NCBI GenBank assembly: GCA_018654575.1
Contig: JABILI010000082.1
Coordinates: 1-33,058 of the forward strand
From: Porticoccaceae bacterium
GTDB lineage: Bacteria > Pseudomonadota > Gammaproteobacteria > Pseudomonadales > Porticoccaceae
Reading direction: 5' to 3'
DNA length: 33,058 bases
The notes beneath the pieces are model-generated. The model searched no databases and was not told the DNA's origin. It saw nothing but the letters and a program-made list of their open reading frames with translations. Each line of letters starts with the position of its first letter. Positions within the stretch are counted from its first letter, which is position 1. Positions 7,743-16,961 of this stretch are shown piece after piece. Both the position numbers and the translations under genes were made by a program.

Positions 7743-8759
7743 TTGTCGGCTGAAAAGAGATGGCTAAATGCCTGCTACAGTAATAGCTCTTGGCTATTGT
7801 TGTTAGCACCACTCTCTTGGTTGTTTAGCCTTATATCGGCTGTTAGAAGGCTGATTCTGCAGCGCTTGTATCAAGGTAGGCCTTTTTCGGTGCCTGTCGC
7901 GGTGGTGGGTAACATCTCTGTTGGTGGCAGCGGTAAGACACCGTTGATTATAGCGTTAGTTAAGGCGCTCAATAAGCTAGGCTATACAGCTGGTGTTATC
8001 AGCCGTGGTTATGGCGGCGCGGCTAGTGCCTACCCATTGCGGGTCACAACGGGAACACCCGTAGACCAAAGCGGTGACGAACCCCTTTTAATAGCACAAT
8101 CGTGCGGATGCCCAGTGGTGGTAGACCCTGATCGTGTGAGAGCGGTTGAGTTTTTGTTACATGAGACCTCCTGTGACATCGTTCTTAGTGATGATGGCTT
8201 ACAGCATTACCGCTTACATAGAGACATTGAGATCGCAGTCGTAGATGCTACGCGAGGTCTAGGTAATGGACGCATGTTGCCGTCGGGCGCTTTGCGTGAG
8301 AGTCCTAGCCGCTTAAGTCAGGTAGATTTTGTGGTGCTTAATGGCTCTGGGGCTGACATTGCAGCAGAAATAGGCCTGGTTGGGGCTCATCAGATTGAAT
8401 TACAGGCTTTAGGTTTGCGTAATATCGCCAGTAATCTAATAGTCCCAGTTAATGCCTGGGAGGGCGGTGTAAAAGTACACGCTGTTTGCGGTATTGGACA
8501 CCCCGAGAGATTTGCTCAGACCCTTAAAGAGCTGGGGTTTGAGGTTATTTTGAGCTCGGTCAATGACCATCAGCACCTAAGTGATGATGACCTCGAGTTT
8601 GGCGATGACTTACCTATGATTATTACCTCGAAAGATGCGGTTAAATACCGTGGTGTCATCCCTGATAATTTGTGGGTGCTGGAAGTAGAAATGTCTATTT
8701 CAGAGGATTTTGTCCATAGTCTGGCCGAACAAGCAGGTCTGACTATCACGGCCACATAA
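7743..8759 (+). CDS. lpxK: Tetraacyldisaccharide 4'-kinase LpxK
   Basis: LpxK phosphorylates the 4' position of the tetraacyldisaccharide to form lipid IVA, on the inner face of the inner membrane. The 338-aa protein has an N-terminal hydrophobic anchor (residues 17-32), the P-loop GNISVGGSGKT (56-66), then ISRGYGG and LSDDGLQHYRL. That last segment carries the family's catalytic Asp region. The TTG at 7743 is chosen because it directly follows the msbA stop, has GGGGGA about 5 nt upstream (7732-7738) and gives the expected N-terminus. The usual ycaR/Trm112-like gene between lpxK and kdsB is absent here; only 41 nt separate them. Confidence 0.95.
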   Translation: MSAEKRWLNACYSNSSWLLLLAPLSWLFSLISAVRRLILQRLYQGRPFSVPVAVVGNISVGGSGKTPLIIALVKALNKLGYTAGVISRGYGGAASAYPLRVTTGTPVDQSGDEPLLIAQSCGCPVVVDPDRVRAVEFLLHETSCDIVLSDDGLQHYRLHRDIEIAVVDATRGLGNGRMLPSGALRESPSRLSQVDFVVLNGSGADIAAEIGLVGAHQIELQALGLRNIASNLIVPVNAWEGGVKVHAVCGIGHPERFAQTLKELGFEVILSSVNDHQHLSDDDLEFGDDLPMIITSKDAVKYRGVIPDNLWVLEVEMSISEDFVHSLAEQAGLTITAT

Positions 8760-8800
8760 GATAGTCATATAATGAAGCTATAACCCTAAGAGTACTTTGT

Positions 8801-9556
8801 ATGTCCTTTATCGTCATAATTCCTGCCCGCTACGAGTCCACGCGCTTGCCCGGCAAGCCGCTAAAAGATATTGCTGGTACGACTATGATTCAGCGTGTTT
8901 GGCAACAGGCGAATAAAAGCGGTGCATCCCGGGTGATTATTGCGACTGACGATGAGCGTATTAAACAGGCCGCTAGCGGGTTTGGTGCTGAGGTATGTAT
9001 GACTAGAGATGATCATGTGTCGGGCACCGATAGATTGCAAGAAGTGGCGAATATACTACAGCTTAAGGGCGATCAGGTGGTGGTTAACGTGCAGGGTGAT
9101 GAGCCACTTATACCACCGGCTGTGATCGATCAAGTGGCCAATAATCTCGCCAGCAACCCTTCAGCGGGGGTATCGACGCTCTCAGAACCCATTAATGATG
9201 TTAAGGCGCTCAAAGACCCTAATGTCGTTAAAGTAGTCGTTAACGCGCAGGGGATGGCTAATTACTTTAGTCGGGCGCCCATTCCTTGGCCTAGAGGCGA
9301 TTTTCAAGCCGATAGTAGCACCATGCCGTCTGGCATGTCTCCTAGGCGGCATATTGGCATCTATGCCTATCGGGTGAGGCAATTGAATGCGTTTGTTGGC
9401 TGGGCTGTTGCTCCAGTCGAGCAATCTGAGTCCTTGGAGCAGCTGCGATTCTTGTGGAATAGCGTTGCTATTCATGTCGCAGATGCCATTGAAGAGGTGC
9501 CGGGTGGCATTGATACTGAAGAAGATATAGAGGCCGCCTCATTGCTTTTATCCTAA
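8801..9556 (+). CDS. kdsB: 3-deoxy-manno-octulosonate cytidylyltransferase KdsB
   Basis: KdsB activates Kdo with CTP to give CMP-Kdo for the inner core of LPS. The 251-aa length is typical. Visible motifs are [16 protein letters not shown] at the N-terminus (nucleotide binding), [28 protein letters not shown] (metal and sugar binding) and [18 protein letters not shown] and [10 protein letters not shown] close the family pattern. It follows lpxK by 41 nt and likely belongs to the same transcript, so lipid A export, kinase and Kdo activation are made together. Confidence 0.96.
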   Translation: MSFIVIIPARYESTRLPGKPLKDIAGTTMIQRVWQQANKSGASRVIIATDDERIKQAASGFGAEVCMTRDDHVSGTDRLQEVANILQLKGDQVVVNVQGDEPLIPPAVIDQVANNLASNPSAGVSTLSEPINDVKALKDPNVVKVVVNAQGMANYFSRAPIPWPRGDFQADSSTMPSGMSPRRHIGIYAYRVRQLNAFVGWAVAPVEQSESLEQLRFLWNSVAIHVADAIEEVPGGIDTEEDIEAASLLLS

Positions 9557-9637
9557 TATAAATTGATATTAAACAGTTACTTGTAGTTAATACCTTATAA
9601 TAGACATTACATAAAAGATAAAGGCAGATTTCAGAGT

Positions 9638-10147
9638 ATGAGCAAACTATCAGTTTTATTTGTATGTCTTGGTAATATTTGTCGGTCTCCTACAGCGCAT
9701 GCGGTATTTAGGCAGATGGTGAGCGCTCAGGGGCTTGATAGCAAAATACAGGTCGATAGTGCTGGAACAGGCGATTGGCACCTAGGGTACGCTCCAGATG
9801 CCCGCTCGACGGCAACCGCCGCCGAAAGAGGTTATGACCTATCAGATTTGCGCGCGCGGCCAGTAACGCCCTCTGACTTTGCACATTTTGACTATATTAT
9901 CGCTATGGATAACAGTAATTTGGACAACTTACAGGTTATGTGTCCTGGCGGATTTTCTGGAGAACTTAAGCTTTTTCTAGATTATACCGGCAAAGAGCGA
10001 TATTCAGACTATACCGAAGTGCCAGATCCCTACTTGGGGGGTGCCGATGGGTTTGAGTTAGTGCTGGACTTGATCGAGGATGCGTCGCTAGGGCTTTTGG
10101 GTCGCATCAAGGCTCAGTTGCAGCAATCAGATAGGGTCATGGGATGA
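9638..10147 (+). CDS. Low-molecular-weight protein-tyrosine phosphatase
   Basis: The 169-aa protein starts with the LMW-PTP active-site loop CLGNICRS (Cys10 nucleophile, Arg16), with the general acid Asp130 in VPDPYLGG. DSAGTGDWH is also characteristic. These cytoplasmic enzymes remove phosphate from tyrosine, for example on Wzc-type kinases controlling polysaccharide export, or on arginine in some lineages. No tyrosine kinase or capsule genes are in view, so the substrate is unknown. Gene order between kdsB and murB is common in gammaproteobacteria. About 80 AT-rich nt precede it and could hold a separate promoter. Confidence 0.9.
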   Translation: MSKLSVLFVCLGNICRSPTAHAVFRQMVSAQGLDSKIQVDSAGTGDWHLGYAPDARSTATAAERGYDLSDLRARPVTPSDFAHFDYIIAMDNSNLDNLQVMCPGGFSGELKLFLDYTGKERYSDYTEVPDPYLGGADGFELVLDLIEDASLGLLGRIKAQLQQSDRVMG

Positions 10148-10155
10148 TTCTTTAG

Positions 10156-11214
10156 ATGGGTGATCTGCAGGTTGAAACAAACAAGTCGTTGCTGACCATG
10201 AATACCATGGCTTTGGCTTCGTCAGCTGAGTATTTTTGTTCTGTATCAACGATTAATGAGGTGCAAAAAGCGCTGTCTTTTGCCAGAGAGCATGATTTAT
10301 CAGTCACGCCCTTAGGGGCTGGTAGTAATGTCGTTCTCGCCAGTAACCTAAGTGGACTAGTCGTGCATTTAGCGTTAAAAGGGTGGGAGTCTACAGTGCC
10401 CCTGGGTATTGCTAGCGGATTTGTTGATGTGACCTTTGCTGCCGGCGAGAATTGGCATGACATGGTAGTTATGTGCCTTGATAAAGGCTGGTTCGGTCTA
10501 GAGAATCTGTCTTTAATTCCGGGTAATATGGGTGCAGCGGCTATCCAGAATATTGGTGCCTATGGCGTAGAACTCTCTAGCCTTCTCGTGTCACTGCAAA
10601 TTATTGATATTCAGTCCGGCAAATGCACTGAGTTGCCCGCAGAAGCGTGCCAGTTTTCCTATAGAGATAGCGTTTTTAAGCAATCTTTGAAAGATAAGTG
10701 CATTATTACTCAAGTGACGTTGCGATTATCAACTGAGGCTAATATAAATATTGATTATCCTGCTCTGAATGCTTATTTTGCTGCACTAGAAAAAGAGCCT
10801 ACACCCCAGTTGGTCGCAGATGCAGTGTGTGAAATACGTCGTGAAAAACTCCCTTATCCTAGTGAATTAGCGAATGTTGGTAGTTTTTTTAAGAATCCGG
10901 TCATTGAGCGTTCGACGTTGGTCCATGTGCAGGCAGTTGGCGGTGACGTCGAGGTTCCTTTTTATCCTCAGGCAGATGAGTCAGTGAAAGTGCCGGCGGC
11001 GTGGTTGATTGATCAGTGTAAATTCCGCGGTGTGCGCCGAGGTGGTGTCGGGGTACATGACAGACAGGCGCTAGTGTTGGTGAATTACAGTAACGAGATT
11101 AATAACGACAGTGCCAAAGAGGTTCTAGCCCTAGCGAAAGAGATTCAAGCAGCTGTAAAGGTAAGATTCGGCATCGAGTTAGAGGTGGAGCCTAGGATCT
11201 ATGGAGCTTTTTGA
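10156..11214 (+). CDS. murB: UDP-N-acetylenolpyruvoylglucosamine reductase MurB (type I)
   Basis: MurB reduces UDP-GlcNAc-enolpyruvate to UDP-MurNAc with NADPH and bound FAD in cytoplasmic peptidoglycan synthesis. The 352-aa length fits type I enzymes (E. coli 342). GAGSNVV (54-60) and IPGNMGAAAIQNIGAYG (121-137) bind FAD. YRDS includes Arg170, GSFFKNP has the proton-donor Ser243, and Glu345 in EVEPRIYG completes the active site. The ATG at 10156 is preferred over Met15 because the family has a SLxxxNT segment, here SLLTMNT, upstream of Met18. It starts 8 nt after the phosphatase stop and overlaps the next gene by 14 nt. Confidence 0.95.
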   Translation: MGDLQVETNKSLLTMNTMALASSAEYFCSVSTINEVQKALSFAREHDLSVTPLGAGSNVVLASNLSGLVVHLALKGWESTVPLGIASGFVDVTFAAGENWHDMVVMCLDKGWFGLENLSLIPGNMGAAAIQNIGAYGVELSSLLVSLQIIDIQSGKCTELPAEACQFSYRDSVFKQSLKDKCIITQVTLRLSTEANINIDYPALNAYFAALEKEPTPQLVADAVCEIRREKLPYPSELANVGSFFKNPVIERSTLVHVQAVGGDVEVPFYPQADESVKVPAAWLIDQCKFRGVRRGGVGVHDRQALVLVNYSNEINNDSAKEVLALAKEIQAAVKVRFGIELEVEPRIYGAF

Positions 11215-11806
11215 GCAGCAGGTTATTCCACTTCAGCTAAGTCCAGACCGCCAGAGTGAAATCACTTTTTGGCCTAATTGGCTGGAACAGACTGAAGCTG
11301 ATGACTTGCTGGTTACTGCTATAAACAAGGTCACTTGGCAACACCACAATATTAATATAGCGGGCAAATCAATCCCTATCCCAAGATTACAGAATTGGTT
11401 TGGTGATCCTGCAACCAGCTATACTTATTCACGTATTAAGTTGCAAGCTTTAGCTTTTCCGCCTTGGATGGAAGAGCTCAGAACTAGGGTAGAACGCCAG
11501 ACTGGCTGCAGTTTTAATGGGACCTTAGTTAATTACTACAGAGATGGTCGAGATAGCGTCGATTGGCATGCTGATGACGAGGTTGAGTTAGGGTTAGAGC
11601 CAATCATAGCGTCAGTCAGCTTAGGGCAGGAGCGTACTTTCTTGCTTAGACACAAGACGACCAAACAACGACTAAAGATAAACCTGCCGCATGGCTCCCT
11701 TATGGTGATGGGCCCAGGGATTCAAAAGTATTGGCTCCATAGTATCGCCAAAGATAAAAATGTCGTTAAGTCGAGAATAAATTTTACGTTTCGTAACATG
11801 GATTAA
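11201..11806 (+). CDS. AlkB-family 2-oxoglutarate/Fe(II) dioxygenase (ALKBH2/3-like)
   Basis: The 201-aa protein fits the DNA/RNA alkylation-repair dioxygenases. Iron ligands His123 and Asp125 are in WHADDE and His180 is in WLHS; Arg192 and Arg198 in SRINFTFR bind 2-oxoglutarate and help catalysis. PRLQNWFGD and NYYRDGRDSVDWHADDE resemble the ALKBH2/ALKBH3 branch more than E. coli AlkB, which would suggest demethylation of 1-methyladenine or 3-methylcytosine. Its ATG lies inside the end of murB (14-nt overlap, other frame), so translation is probably coupled. No ada-type regulator is nearby. Confidence 0.87.
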   Translation: MELFEQQVIPLQLSPDRQSEITFWPNWLEQTEADDLLVTAINKVTWQHHNINIAGKSIPIPRLQNWFGDPATSYTYSRIKLQALAFPPWMEELRTRVERQTGCSFNGTLVNYYRDGRDSVDWHADDEVELGLEPIIASVSLGQERTFLLRHKTTKQRLKINLPHGSLMVMGPGIQKYWLHSIAKDKNVVKSRINFTFRNMD

Positions 11807-11843
11807 GATAATCGCTGGAATAGGCGGTGTTAAGGAGTAAACA

Positions 11844-13097
11844 TTGAAGTTATCTGCATTTGGGGACAAGTTTTCAGCGTCTACGGGTATTGTTGAGCTG
11901 ATGGACGACCTCGGTACAGCGCTGAATGGAAATCCGGATATGATTTTTATGGGTGGCGGCAATCCCGGTCGTATTCCAGAGGCGGAGGCTATTTTTAAGA
12001 AGCGGCTCGAAGCTGTGCTTCAGGACCCCCAGCAGTTGCATAGTCTAATGGGTATCTATCAGTCACCCCAAGGCGAAAAATTGTTTCTCAATCAGATTGC
12101 CGGCTTACTTCGCAATGAGTTTGGCTGGGATGTATCTGAGCGAAATATTGCGATTTCCAATGGTAGCCAACCGGCATTTTTTATTCTCTACAATATGCTA
12201 GCGGGGACGATGACTGATGGGACACACCGCTCTATACATTTACCTCTGGCCCCAGAATATATTGGATACACTGATATCGGGTTGTCGGAACAGTTCTTCA
12301 CGGCTACTCGACCTGAAATAGAGTTGCTTGATGAGCGTATGTTTAAGTACCACGTTGATTTTTCAAAGCTAGAGATTACAGAGCAGACGGCAGCTATGTG
12401 TGTTTCTAGGCCCACTAACCCTACCGGCAATGTGCTTACCGACAATGAGGTCGAGCATCTTGATGATATCGCTCAGGCAGCAGATATTCCCTTAATCATT
12501 GATGGGGCTTATGGCTTGCCGTTCCCGGGGATCTTGTTTAATGATGCTAAGCCCCACTGGAATCAGAATACGATATTGGTTCTGAGCCTATCAAAGCTTG
12601 GTCTGCCTGGTGTCAGGACTGGTATTGTTGTGGCTAGCGAGGAGCTTATTCAGGCCTTTAGTAATGCAAATACAGTGGTCAGCCTTGCCTGTGGAAACTT
12701 TGGCCCGACGATTGCTCGAGAGCTGTTTAGGACGGGAGAAATACTGTCGTTAAGCCGGCAATTGATCAAGCCATTCTATGATCAGGCTGCCACGCAGGCG
12801 GTCAAATGGTTTAAAGAATCGTTTGGTGATGTGCCATATCGTATTCATAAGCCTGAAGGGGCCATCTTTTTATGGTTATGGTTCGATGGTATACCCATCA
12901 GCAGCCAAGAACTTTATGAGAGGCTCAAAAGAAGAGGTGTGCTAGTAGTGCCAGGGCATAATTTCTTTCCAGGTATGGATCAGGCGTGGCGGCATCAGCA
13001 AGAATGCATTCGAGTATCCTATGCTCAAGACGGGGACACCGTCCGTAAGGGTATTGCCTTAATTGCCGAGGAAGTCGCTAAGGCCTATAAAGAATGA
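11844..13097 (+). CDS. avtA: Valine-pyruvate aminotransferase AvtA
   Basis: AvtA is a PLP enzyme that exchanges amino groups between valine and pyruvate/alanine. The 417-aa protein has the same length as E. coli AvtA and matches it throughout: FGDKFSASTGI, MGGGNPGRIPE, NGSQPAFF (106-113), PLAPEYIGYTD, VSRPTNPTGNV (188-197) and Lys251 in SLSKLGLPG, which binds PLP. HKPEGAIFLWLWF and RGVLVVPGHNFFPG lie near the C-terminus. The start is TTG, supported by AAGGAG at 11832-11837 with 6 nt spacing. With alaA in the same window, two alanine-forming transaminases lie within 10 kb. It overlaps trmH by 4 nt (ATGA). Confidence 0.94.
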   Translation: MKLSAFGDKFSASTGIVELMDDLGTALNGNPDMIFMGGGNPGRIPEAEAIFKKRLEAVLQDPQQLHSLMGIYQSPQGEKLFLNQIAGLLRNEFGWDVSERNIAISNGSQPAFFILYNMLAGTMTDGTHRSIHLPLAPEYIGYTDIGLSEQFFTATRPEIELLDERMFKYHVDFSKLEITEQTAAMCVSRPTNPTGNVLTDNEVEHLDDIAQAADIPLIIDGAYGLPFPGILFNDAKPHWNQNTILVLSLSKLGLPGVRTGIVVASEELIQAFSNANTVVSLACGNFGPTIARELFRTGEILSLSRQLIKPFYDQAATQAVKWFKESFGDVPYRIHKPEGAIFLWLWFDGIPISSQELYERLKRRGVLVVPGHNFFPGMDQAWRHQQECIRVSYAQDGDTVRKGIALIAEEVAKAYKE

Positions 13098-13759
13098 CTC
13101 CAGAGCGATTTGCCAGGGCCATTGCTGTTCTTAATCATCGCCAACCAGACCTAACCGTGGTCACAGACCAGGTGCACAAAGGGCAAAACCTATCAGCAAT
13201 TATCCGTACCTGCGATGCGGTAGGGATCGAGGCCTTGTATTCAGTGTACGACGCAGCAACCTTCAGGGCGCATACAGGTACGACAATGGGTACCCACAAA
13301 TGGGTTGATACTCACATTTATAAAAATATTGATGAACCTCTAATAGAGCTTAAAAACCAACATTATCAGATCATTGCTGCAGATACGTCAGGTGACACGA
13401 AGGATTATAGAGAGGTTGATTATACCAAGCCTACAGCGGTGTTATTAGGCGCAGAAAAATATGGCATTAGTGATGCAGCATACCCCTATATAGATCAGTG
13501 CGTGACTGTACCCATGCTCGGTATGGTTGAATCATTTAATGTGGGTGTGGCCTGCGCGATTATTCTCTCTGAAGCTAGAGGTCAACGAGAAGCGGCAGGT
13601 TTCTATAAGGAGCGTCAGATGTCTGATGAGGCATACAACAGGACCTTGTTCGAGTGGACGCAGCCACTGGTAGCGAAATACTGCCAAAAGCATGACCTGC
13701 CTTACCCAGCTTTGAACGAAGCCGGCGATATTGTTGACTTAGATTGGCGGAAGAGCTGA
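13094..13759 (+). CDS. trmH: tRNA (guanosine(18)-2'-O)-methyltransferase TrmH
   Basis: This SPOUT methyltransferase puts a 2'-O-methyl group on G18 in the D-loop of tRNAs using SAM. The 221-aa length fits E. coli TrmH (229). The three SPOUT motifs are visible: motif 1 NLSAIIRTCDAVGI, with its catalytic Arg, motif 2 AVLLGAEKYGISD, and motif 3 VPMLGMVESFNVGVACAIIL, which forms the trefoil knot. A short C-terminal extension like that of TrmH follows. The ATG overlaps the stop of avtA, indicating translational coupling, although avtA is not its usual neighbour. It is convergent with pabB. Confidence 0.93.
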   Translation: MTPERFARAIAVLNHRQPDLTVVTDQVHKGQNLSAIIRTCDAVGIEALYSVYDAATFRAHTGTTMGTHKWVDTHIYKNIDEPLIELKNQHYQIIAADTSGDTKDYREVDYTKPTAVLLGAEKYGISDAAYPYIDQCVTVPMLGMVESFNVGVACAIILSEARGQREAAGFYKERQMSDEAYNRTLFEWTQPLVAKYCQKHDLPYPALNEAGDIVDLDWRKS

Positions 13760-13818
13760 AATATAGGAGAGTCAAGGGATGGGCAATGCCGCGAAGAAAT
13801 TACCGGTAGCGTCCTGAT

Positions 13819-15228
13819 TTATGCGCCTGTGAAGTCTTCGAGCGTTTTTAATAAAAGTTTGATTTTGTCCATCGATTCTTCGAACTCACTCTCCGCTTCG
13901 GAATCTGCCACAATTCCACCCCCGCCCCAGCAGTGCATAATTGCCTTTGACGCTAGTATGGTCCTGATAGCTATGTTAGTGTCCATCTTATTGTTCGCAC
14001 TGACATAACCTATACTACCGCAATAGACTGAGCGCCGGACCGGTTCTAATTGCTCTATTATTTCCATGGCACGCCGTTTTGGCGCCCCAGTTATTGAGCC
14101 CCCGGGAAAAGAGTCACGCAGCAAGTCAATTGGACTGCTGCTATCAGACAAATCGCCTGTAACGGTACTGACTAAATGGTGCACATTGGCAAAGCTTTCG
14201 ATGGCAAATAGCTGAGGCACTTTAACGCTGCCTGGGATACAGTTCTTGCTAAGATCATTTCGCAATAGATCTACAATCATCAGATTCTCAGCTCGGTTTT
14301 TGGCGCTATTAAGCAGGGCAGTAGCACTTGCTTGATCTTCTAAAGTCGATTTACCTCGTGGGACTGTTCCTTTAATAGGCTTTGTCTCAGCCAGCAATCG
14401 GTCTGATGACGGACTGTTTGATACCTTTAAAAAGCGCTCTGGCGACATGCAAAGTACAGCCTGATCTTGCCACTTCCAATAGGCTGAGAAAGGAGAGGGT
14501 AGCGCCTCTCTCAAAGCAAGATAAGCCTGCCAAGGATCGCCTTTATAAGAAGTAGAAAAATGCTGTGTAAAATTGGTTTGATAGCAGTCTCCACTAGTAA
14601 TGTAATCTTTGATCTTACCAACAGCTTCAGCGTATTTAGATCGAGTCAATGTCGGTATAAACGCTTGGTTAAGCTTGAAAAGAGACTTAGGATCAGCGCT
14701 TGTCTTCGTGCTTGAGGCCGTTAGGCGATTAATGATGTCCGCCCTCAGCTCATCAGAGCAGTTTTGGTGGAAAATAATATGACTTTTCTTAAGATCATGG
14801 TTAACTATTAGTGCCCATAAAAATCGACCAATGCGCATGTCTGGCAACTCGGTAACCGAGGACGCGGTGCTAGGTATATCGATGAGCCTACGCCCCAAAT
14901 CATAACCAAAGTAGCCTAACAACCCCCCGGTAAAAGGCAGGTCTCGGCAATCAGGATCGATGGGCAGGAGAGGTTCTAATAATTCGCTAGCGAGAGAAAA
15001 TGGATCTTCCTGGCTTGTTCGAGAGCTATGCTCGCTGATAATGGTGGAATCTTTGCCGTGTGTCTCTATGATCACATCGGGGGAGCTCGTGATGATATCC
15101 AAGCAACCTTTATCGCTGACGGGTTTACCACTGTCTAGCCAGATCGCTTCAGGCATGTCACGGATAGACTCAAACAGTAGAACGCTACTGTCACCATAGG
15201 GTATTTCATGGCGAAAAATTGATTTCAT
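13819..15228 (-). CDS. pabB: Aminodeoxychorismate synthase component I PabB
   Basis: PabB converts chorismate to 4-amino-4-deoxychorismate with ammonia from PabA, leading to p-aminobenzoate and folate. The 469-aa protein has the chorismate-binding fold: FTGGLLGYFGYDLGRR near residue 100, SGDCYQTNFTQ, CMSPERFLK, PIKGTVPRG, LLRNDLSKN, and PGGSITGAPKRRAMEIIEQLEP toward the C-terminus. Lysine in PIKGT, in place of the Ala of TrpE and PIAGT enzymes, marks PabB-type catalysis and argues against anthranilate synthase. No pabA or pabC is in the window. The start ATG at 15228 precedes a 160-nt divergent gap shared with the GNAT gene. Confidence 0.93.
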   Translation of the reverse strand: MKSIFRHEIPYGDSSVLLFESIRDMPEAIWLDSGKPVSDKGCLDIITSSPDVIIETHGKDSTIISEHSSRTSQEDPFSLASELLEPLLPIDPDCRDLPFTGGLLGYFGYDLGRRLIDIPSTASSVTELPDMRIGRFLWALIVNHDLKKSHIIFHQNCSDELRADIINRLTASSTKTSADPKSLFKLNQAFIPTLTRSKYAEAVGKIKDYITSGDCYQTNFTQHFSTSYKGDPWQAYLALREALPSPFSAYWKWQDQAVLCMSPERFLKVSNSPSSDRLLAETKPIKGTVPRGKSTLEDQASATALLNSAKNRAENLMIVDLLRNDLSKNCIPGSVKVPQLFAIESFANVHHLVSTVTGDLSDSSSPIDLLRDSFPGGSITGAPKRRAMEIIEQLEPVRRSVYCGSIGYVSANNKMDTNIAIRTILASKAIMHCWGGGGIVADSEAESEFEESMDKIKLLLKTLEDFTGA

Positions 15229-15388
15229 TGCTATTTTAGACGTCTCGCAGTAACAAGAGAGTTGTCAGAGGGGTTCGGTTCCAAGACCGCTACTCTAAGG
15301 GCTAAGTTTAAAATAGGCAATGGCAGATTTAGTCCGGTGGTGTTTTAATCCACAGCTAACTATTTTTTTTAAAATAAAGGAAAATAAG

Positions 15389-15847
15389 ATGCTTGATATA
15401 CGTGTTGCTAATGCCGAGTCAGACGCGCTAATACTAGCTGAACATAACTGCGCCATGGCGCTTGAGACAGAAGCAAAGTTGTTAGACCTCGAGATTGCTA
15501 TTCTTGGAGTCAATGGCTTATTTGAGCGTTCGGAGTTTGGCTTTTATTTGGTTGCCGAGGTTAATGCCACTGTTGCTGCGACCTTGATGGTGACTTATGA
15601 ATGGTCTGATTGGCGCAATGGATTGTTCTGGTGGATTCAATCCGTCTACGTTAAGCCTCAGTTCCGGCGTCAGGGGCTCTATCGCGGCATGTACGAACAC
15701 CTTAAGTCAATGGCCACACAGCAAGCAGAGTCCGTTTGTGGCTTTAGGTTGTATGCTGAAACTGAGAATATTGGTGCTCATGCGACCTATGTCGCTAGCG
15801 GCATGCATGTGTGCGAATACGTTATGTTTGAGGAAGCGACCGCTTAG
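15389..15847 (+). CDS. GNAT-family N-acetyltransferase
   Basis: The 152-aa protein has the GNAT acetyl-CoA fold. Motif A is VKPQFRRQGLYRGMYEHL (about residues 91-108), whose RRQGLYR loop binds the CoA pyrophosphate. FRLYAETENIGAHATYVASGM is the motif B region. The substrate is unknown. The ATG at 15389 is preferred to an in-frame upstream start at 15320 because AAGGA sits 7 nt before it and the fold begins right after it. The stop overlaps the convergent rsmE stop by 4 nt. Confidence 0.85.
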   Translation: MLDIRVANAESDALILAEHNCAMALETEAKLLDLEIAILGVNGLFERSEFGFYLVAEVNATVAATLMVTYEWSDWRNGLFWWIQSVYVKPQFRRQGLYRGMYEHLKSMATQQAESVCGFRLYAETENIGAHATYVASGMHVCEYVMFEEATA

Positions 15848-16551
15848 CTTGGAAAAAGTCGGCTAATAATTGAGGGTACGGCATTTTCTACTCTCAATAT
15901 TCGAGGGCCGACGTGCACGGCTTGAAATCCGATCTCTTTAAGTTTGTCGATCTCATAGGGTATAAATCCACCCTCTGGGCCAATGGCTAATGTAATCTTT
16001 TCTGAGATATCCACAGGACAGTTCTTATCGGTATTAGGGTGAGCCACCAACGGAATGGTTCCTCTAATAAGGTCACTTAGCTCATCTTCGACAAAAGGTT
16101 TAAATAGTTTACGTAGATGCACTTCCGGTAAGAGAGTGTCTCTTGCTTGCTCTAGCCCAAGAATGAGTTGGTGTTCTATTGCTTCGGGTGACAGAAAAGG
16201 CGACTGCCAGAAGCTTTTCTCGACGCGGCTTGAGTTTATAAGATATAGGGTTTTTACGCCCATGGTCGCAATCGTTTGCAATGTTCTGCGTAACATTTTT
16301 GGTCGCGGCAGAGCCAACAGCATGGTTAGTGGTATCGGGGGAGGCGGATCCTGACTGAGGTCTAGTGTTAATGTTGCCTGTTCTTTGTCTAGTTGGACAA
16401 TGGTGCCAGTGCCCATTAAGCCGTTGATGTGTCCTACCTTAAACGAATCACCAACCTTTGCCTTATGCACGTCTAGTAAATGCCTTAGCTGGCGATCACG
16501 AACATTACAGGCATTGTCAGATATGTTGGACGTTAGAAGTAGCATATTCAT
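15844..16551 (-). CDS. rsmE: 16S rRNA (uracil(1498)-N(3))-methyltransferase RsmE
   Basis: RsmE methylates N3 of U1498 in helix 44 of 16S rRNA with SAM. The 235-aa protein has an N-terminal PUA-like part with RHLLDVHKAKVGDSFKVG and a C-terminal SPOUT domain. The latter shows LLALPRPKMLRRTLQTIATMGVKTLYLINS, KSFWQSPFLSP, LGLEQARDTLLPEV, LAIGPEGGFIPYEIDKL and GPRILRVENAVP. The ATG at 16551 is chosen because related proteins begin MNxLLL; a TTG at 16623 would add 24 residues. Neither has an obvious ribosome site. In E. coli the gene neighbours gshB, which is not seen here. Confidence 0.9.
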   Translation of the reverse strand: MNMLLLTSNISDNACNVRDRQLRHLLDVHKAKVGDSFKVGHINGLMGTGTIVQLDKEQATLTLDLSQDPPPPIPLTMLLALPRPKMLRRTLQTIATMGVKTLYLINSSRVEKSFWQSPFLSPEAIEHQLILGLEQARDTLLPEVHLRKLFKPFVEDELSDLIRGTIPLVAHPNTDKNCPVDISEKITLAIGPEGGFIPYEIDKLKEIGFQAVHVGPRILRVENAVPSIISRLFPS

Positions 16552-16744
16552 GGATGGGGATTGTAATCGATATTGAGCAGCATAGGTCAGCAATCGGTCG
16601 TTAAAGCGCGGTGTCGACAACAAGACTCAATAAGTTGGTTGAGATCATTGGGGCAACTGTCCTGGCTGGGGATTGGGTTACCAGTCATGACGCCTTAGGA
16701 CGGAATCGTTAATTATCGCCTGTATCAATTAGCGTTGCATTCAA

Positions 16745-16750
16745 TATAAT
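16745..16750 (+). promoter_or_regulatory. -10 box for tRNA-Arg
   Basis: A perfect TATAAT ends 9 nt before the mature tRNA 5' end, so transcription would start just ahead of it. A good -35 box was not found; TGTATC at 16721-16726 with an 18-nt spacer is the nearest candidate. Confidence 0.5.
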
Positions 16751-16759
16751 GGCGACCCT

Positions 16760-16834
16760 GGGCTCGTAGTTCAATGGATAGAATAGGGACCTCCTAAGTC
16801 TTAGATGCAGGTTCGATTCCTGCCGAGCCCACCA
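16760..16834 (+). tRNA. tRNA-Arg (anticodon CCU)
   Basis: The 75-nt gene includes CCA. The acceptor stem is GGGCTCG/CGAGCCC; loop CTCCTAA carries the anticodon at 16793-16795; the T-arm has GTTCGATTC. The first two anticodon-stem pairs are G-U. It is a single-copy tRNA for AGG codons, and an AT-rich stretch follows. Confidence 0.95.
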
Positions 16835-16961
16835 GTTATTTTTTATCAAATACCAGGGTCTGAACGGTTATAATTTCGGTTCGACTGTGGTTTACTTACG
16901 GTGGTGATTTTTGAGTGGGATTGAGTTTTTTATCTCGTTCGTTCGAGCAATAAATTTCATT

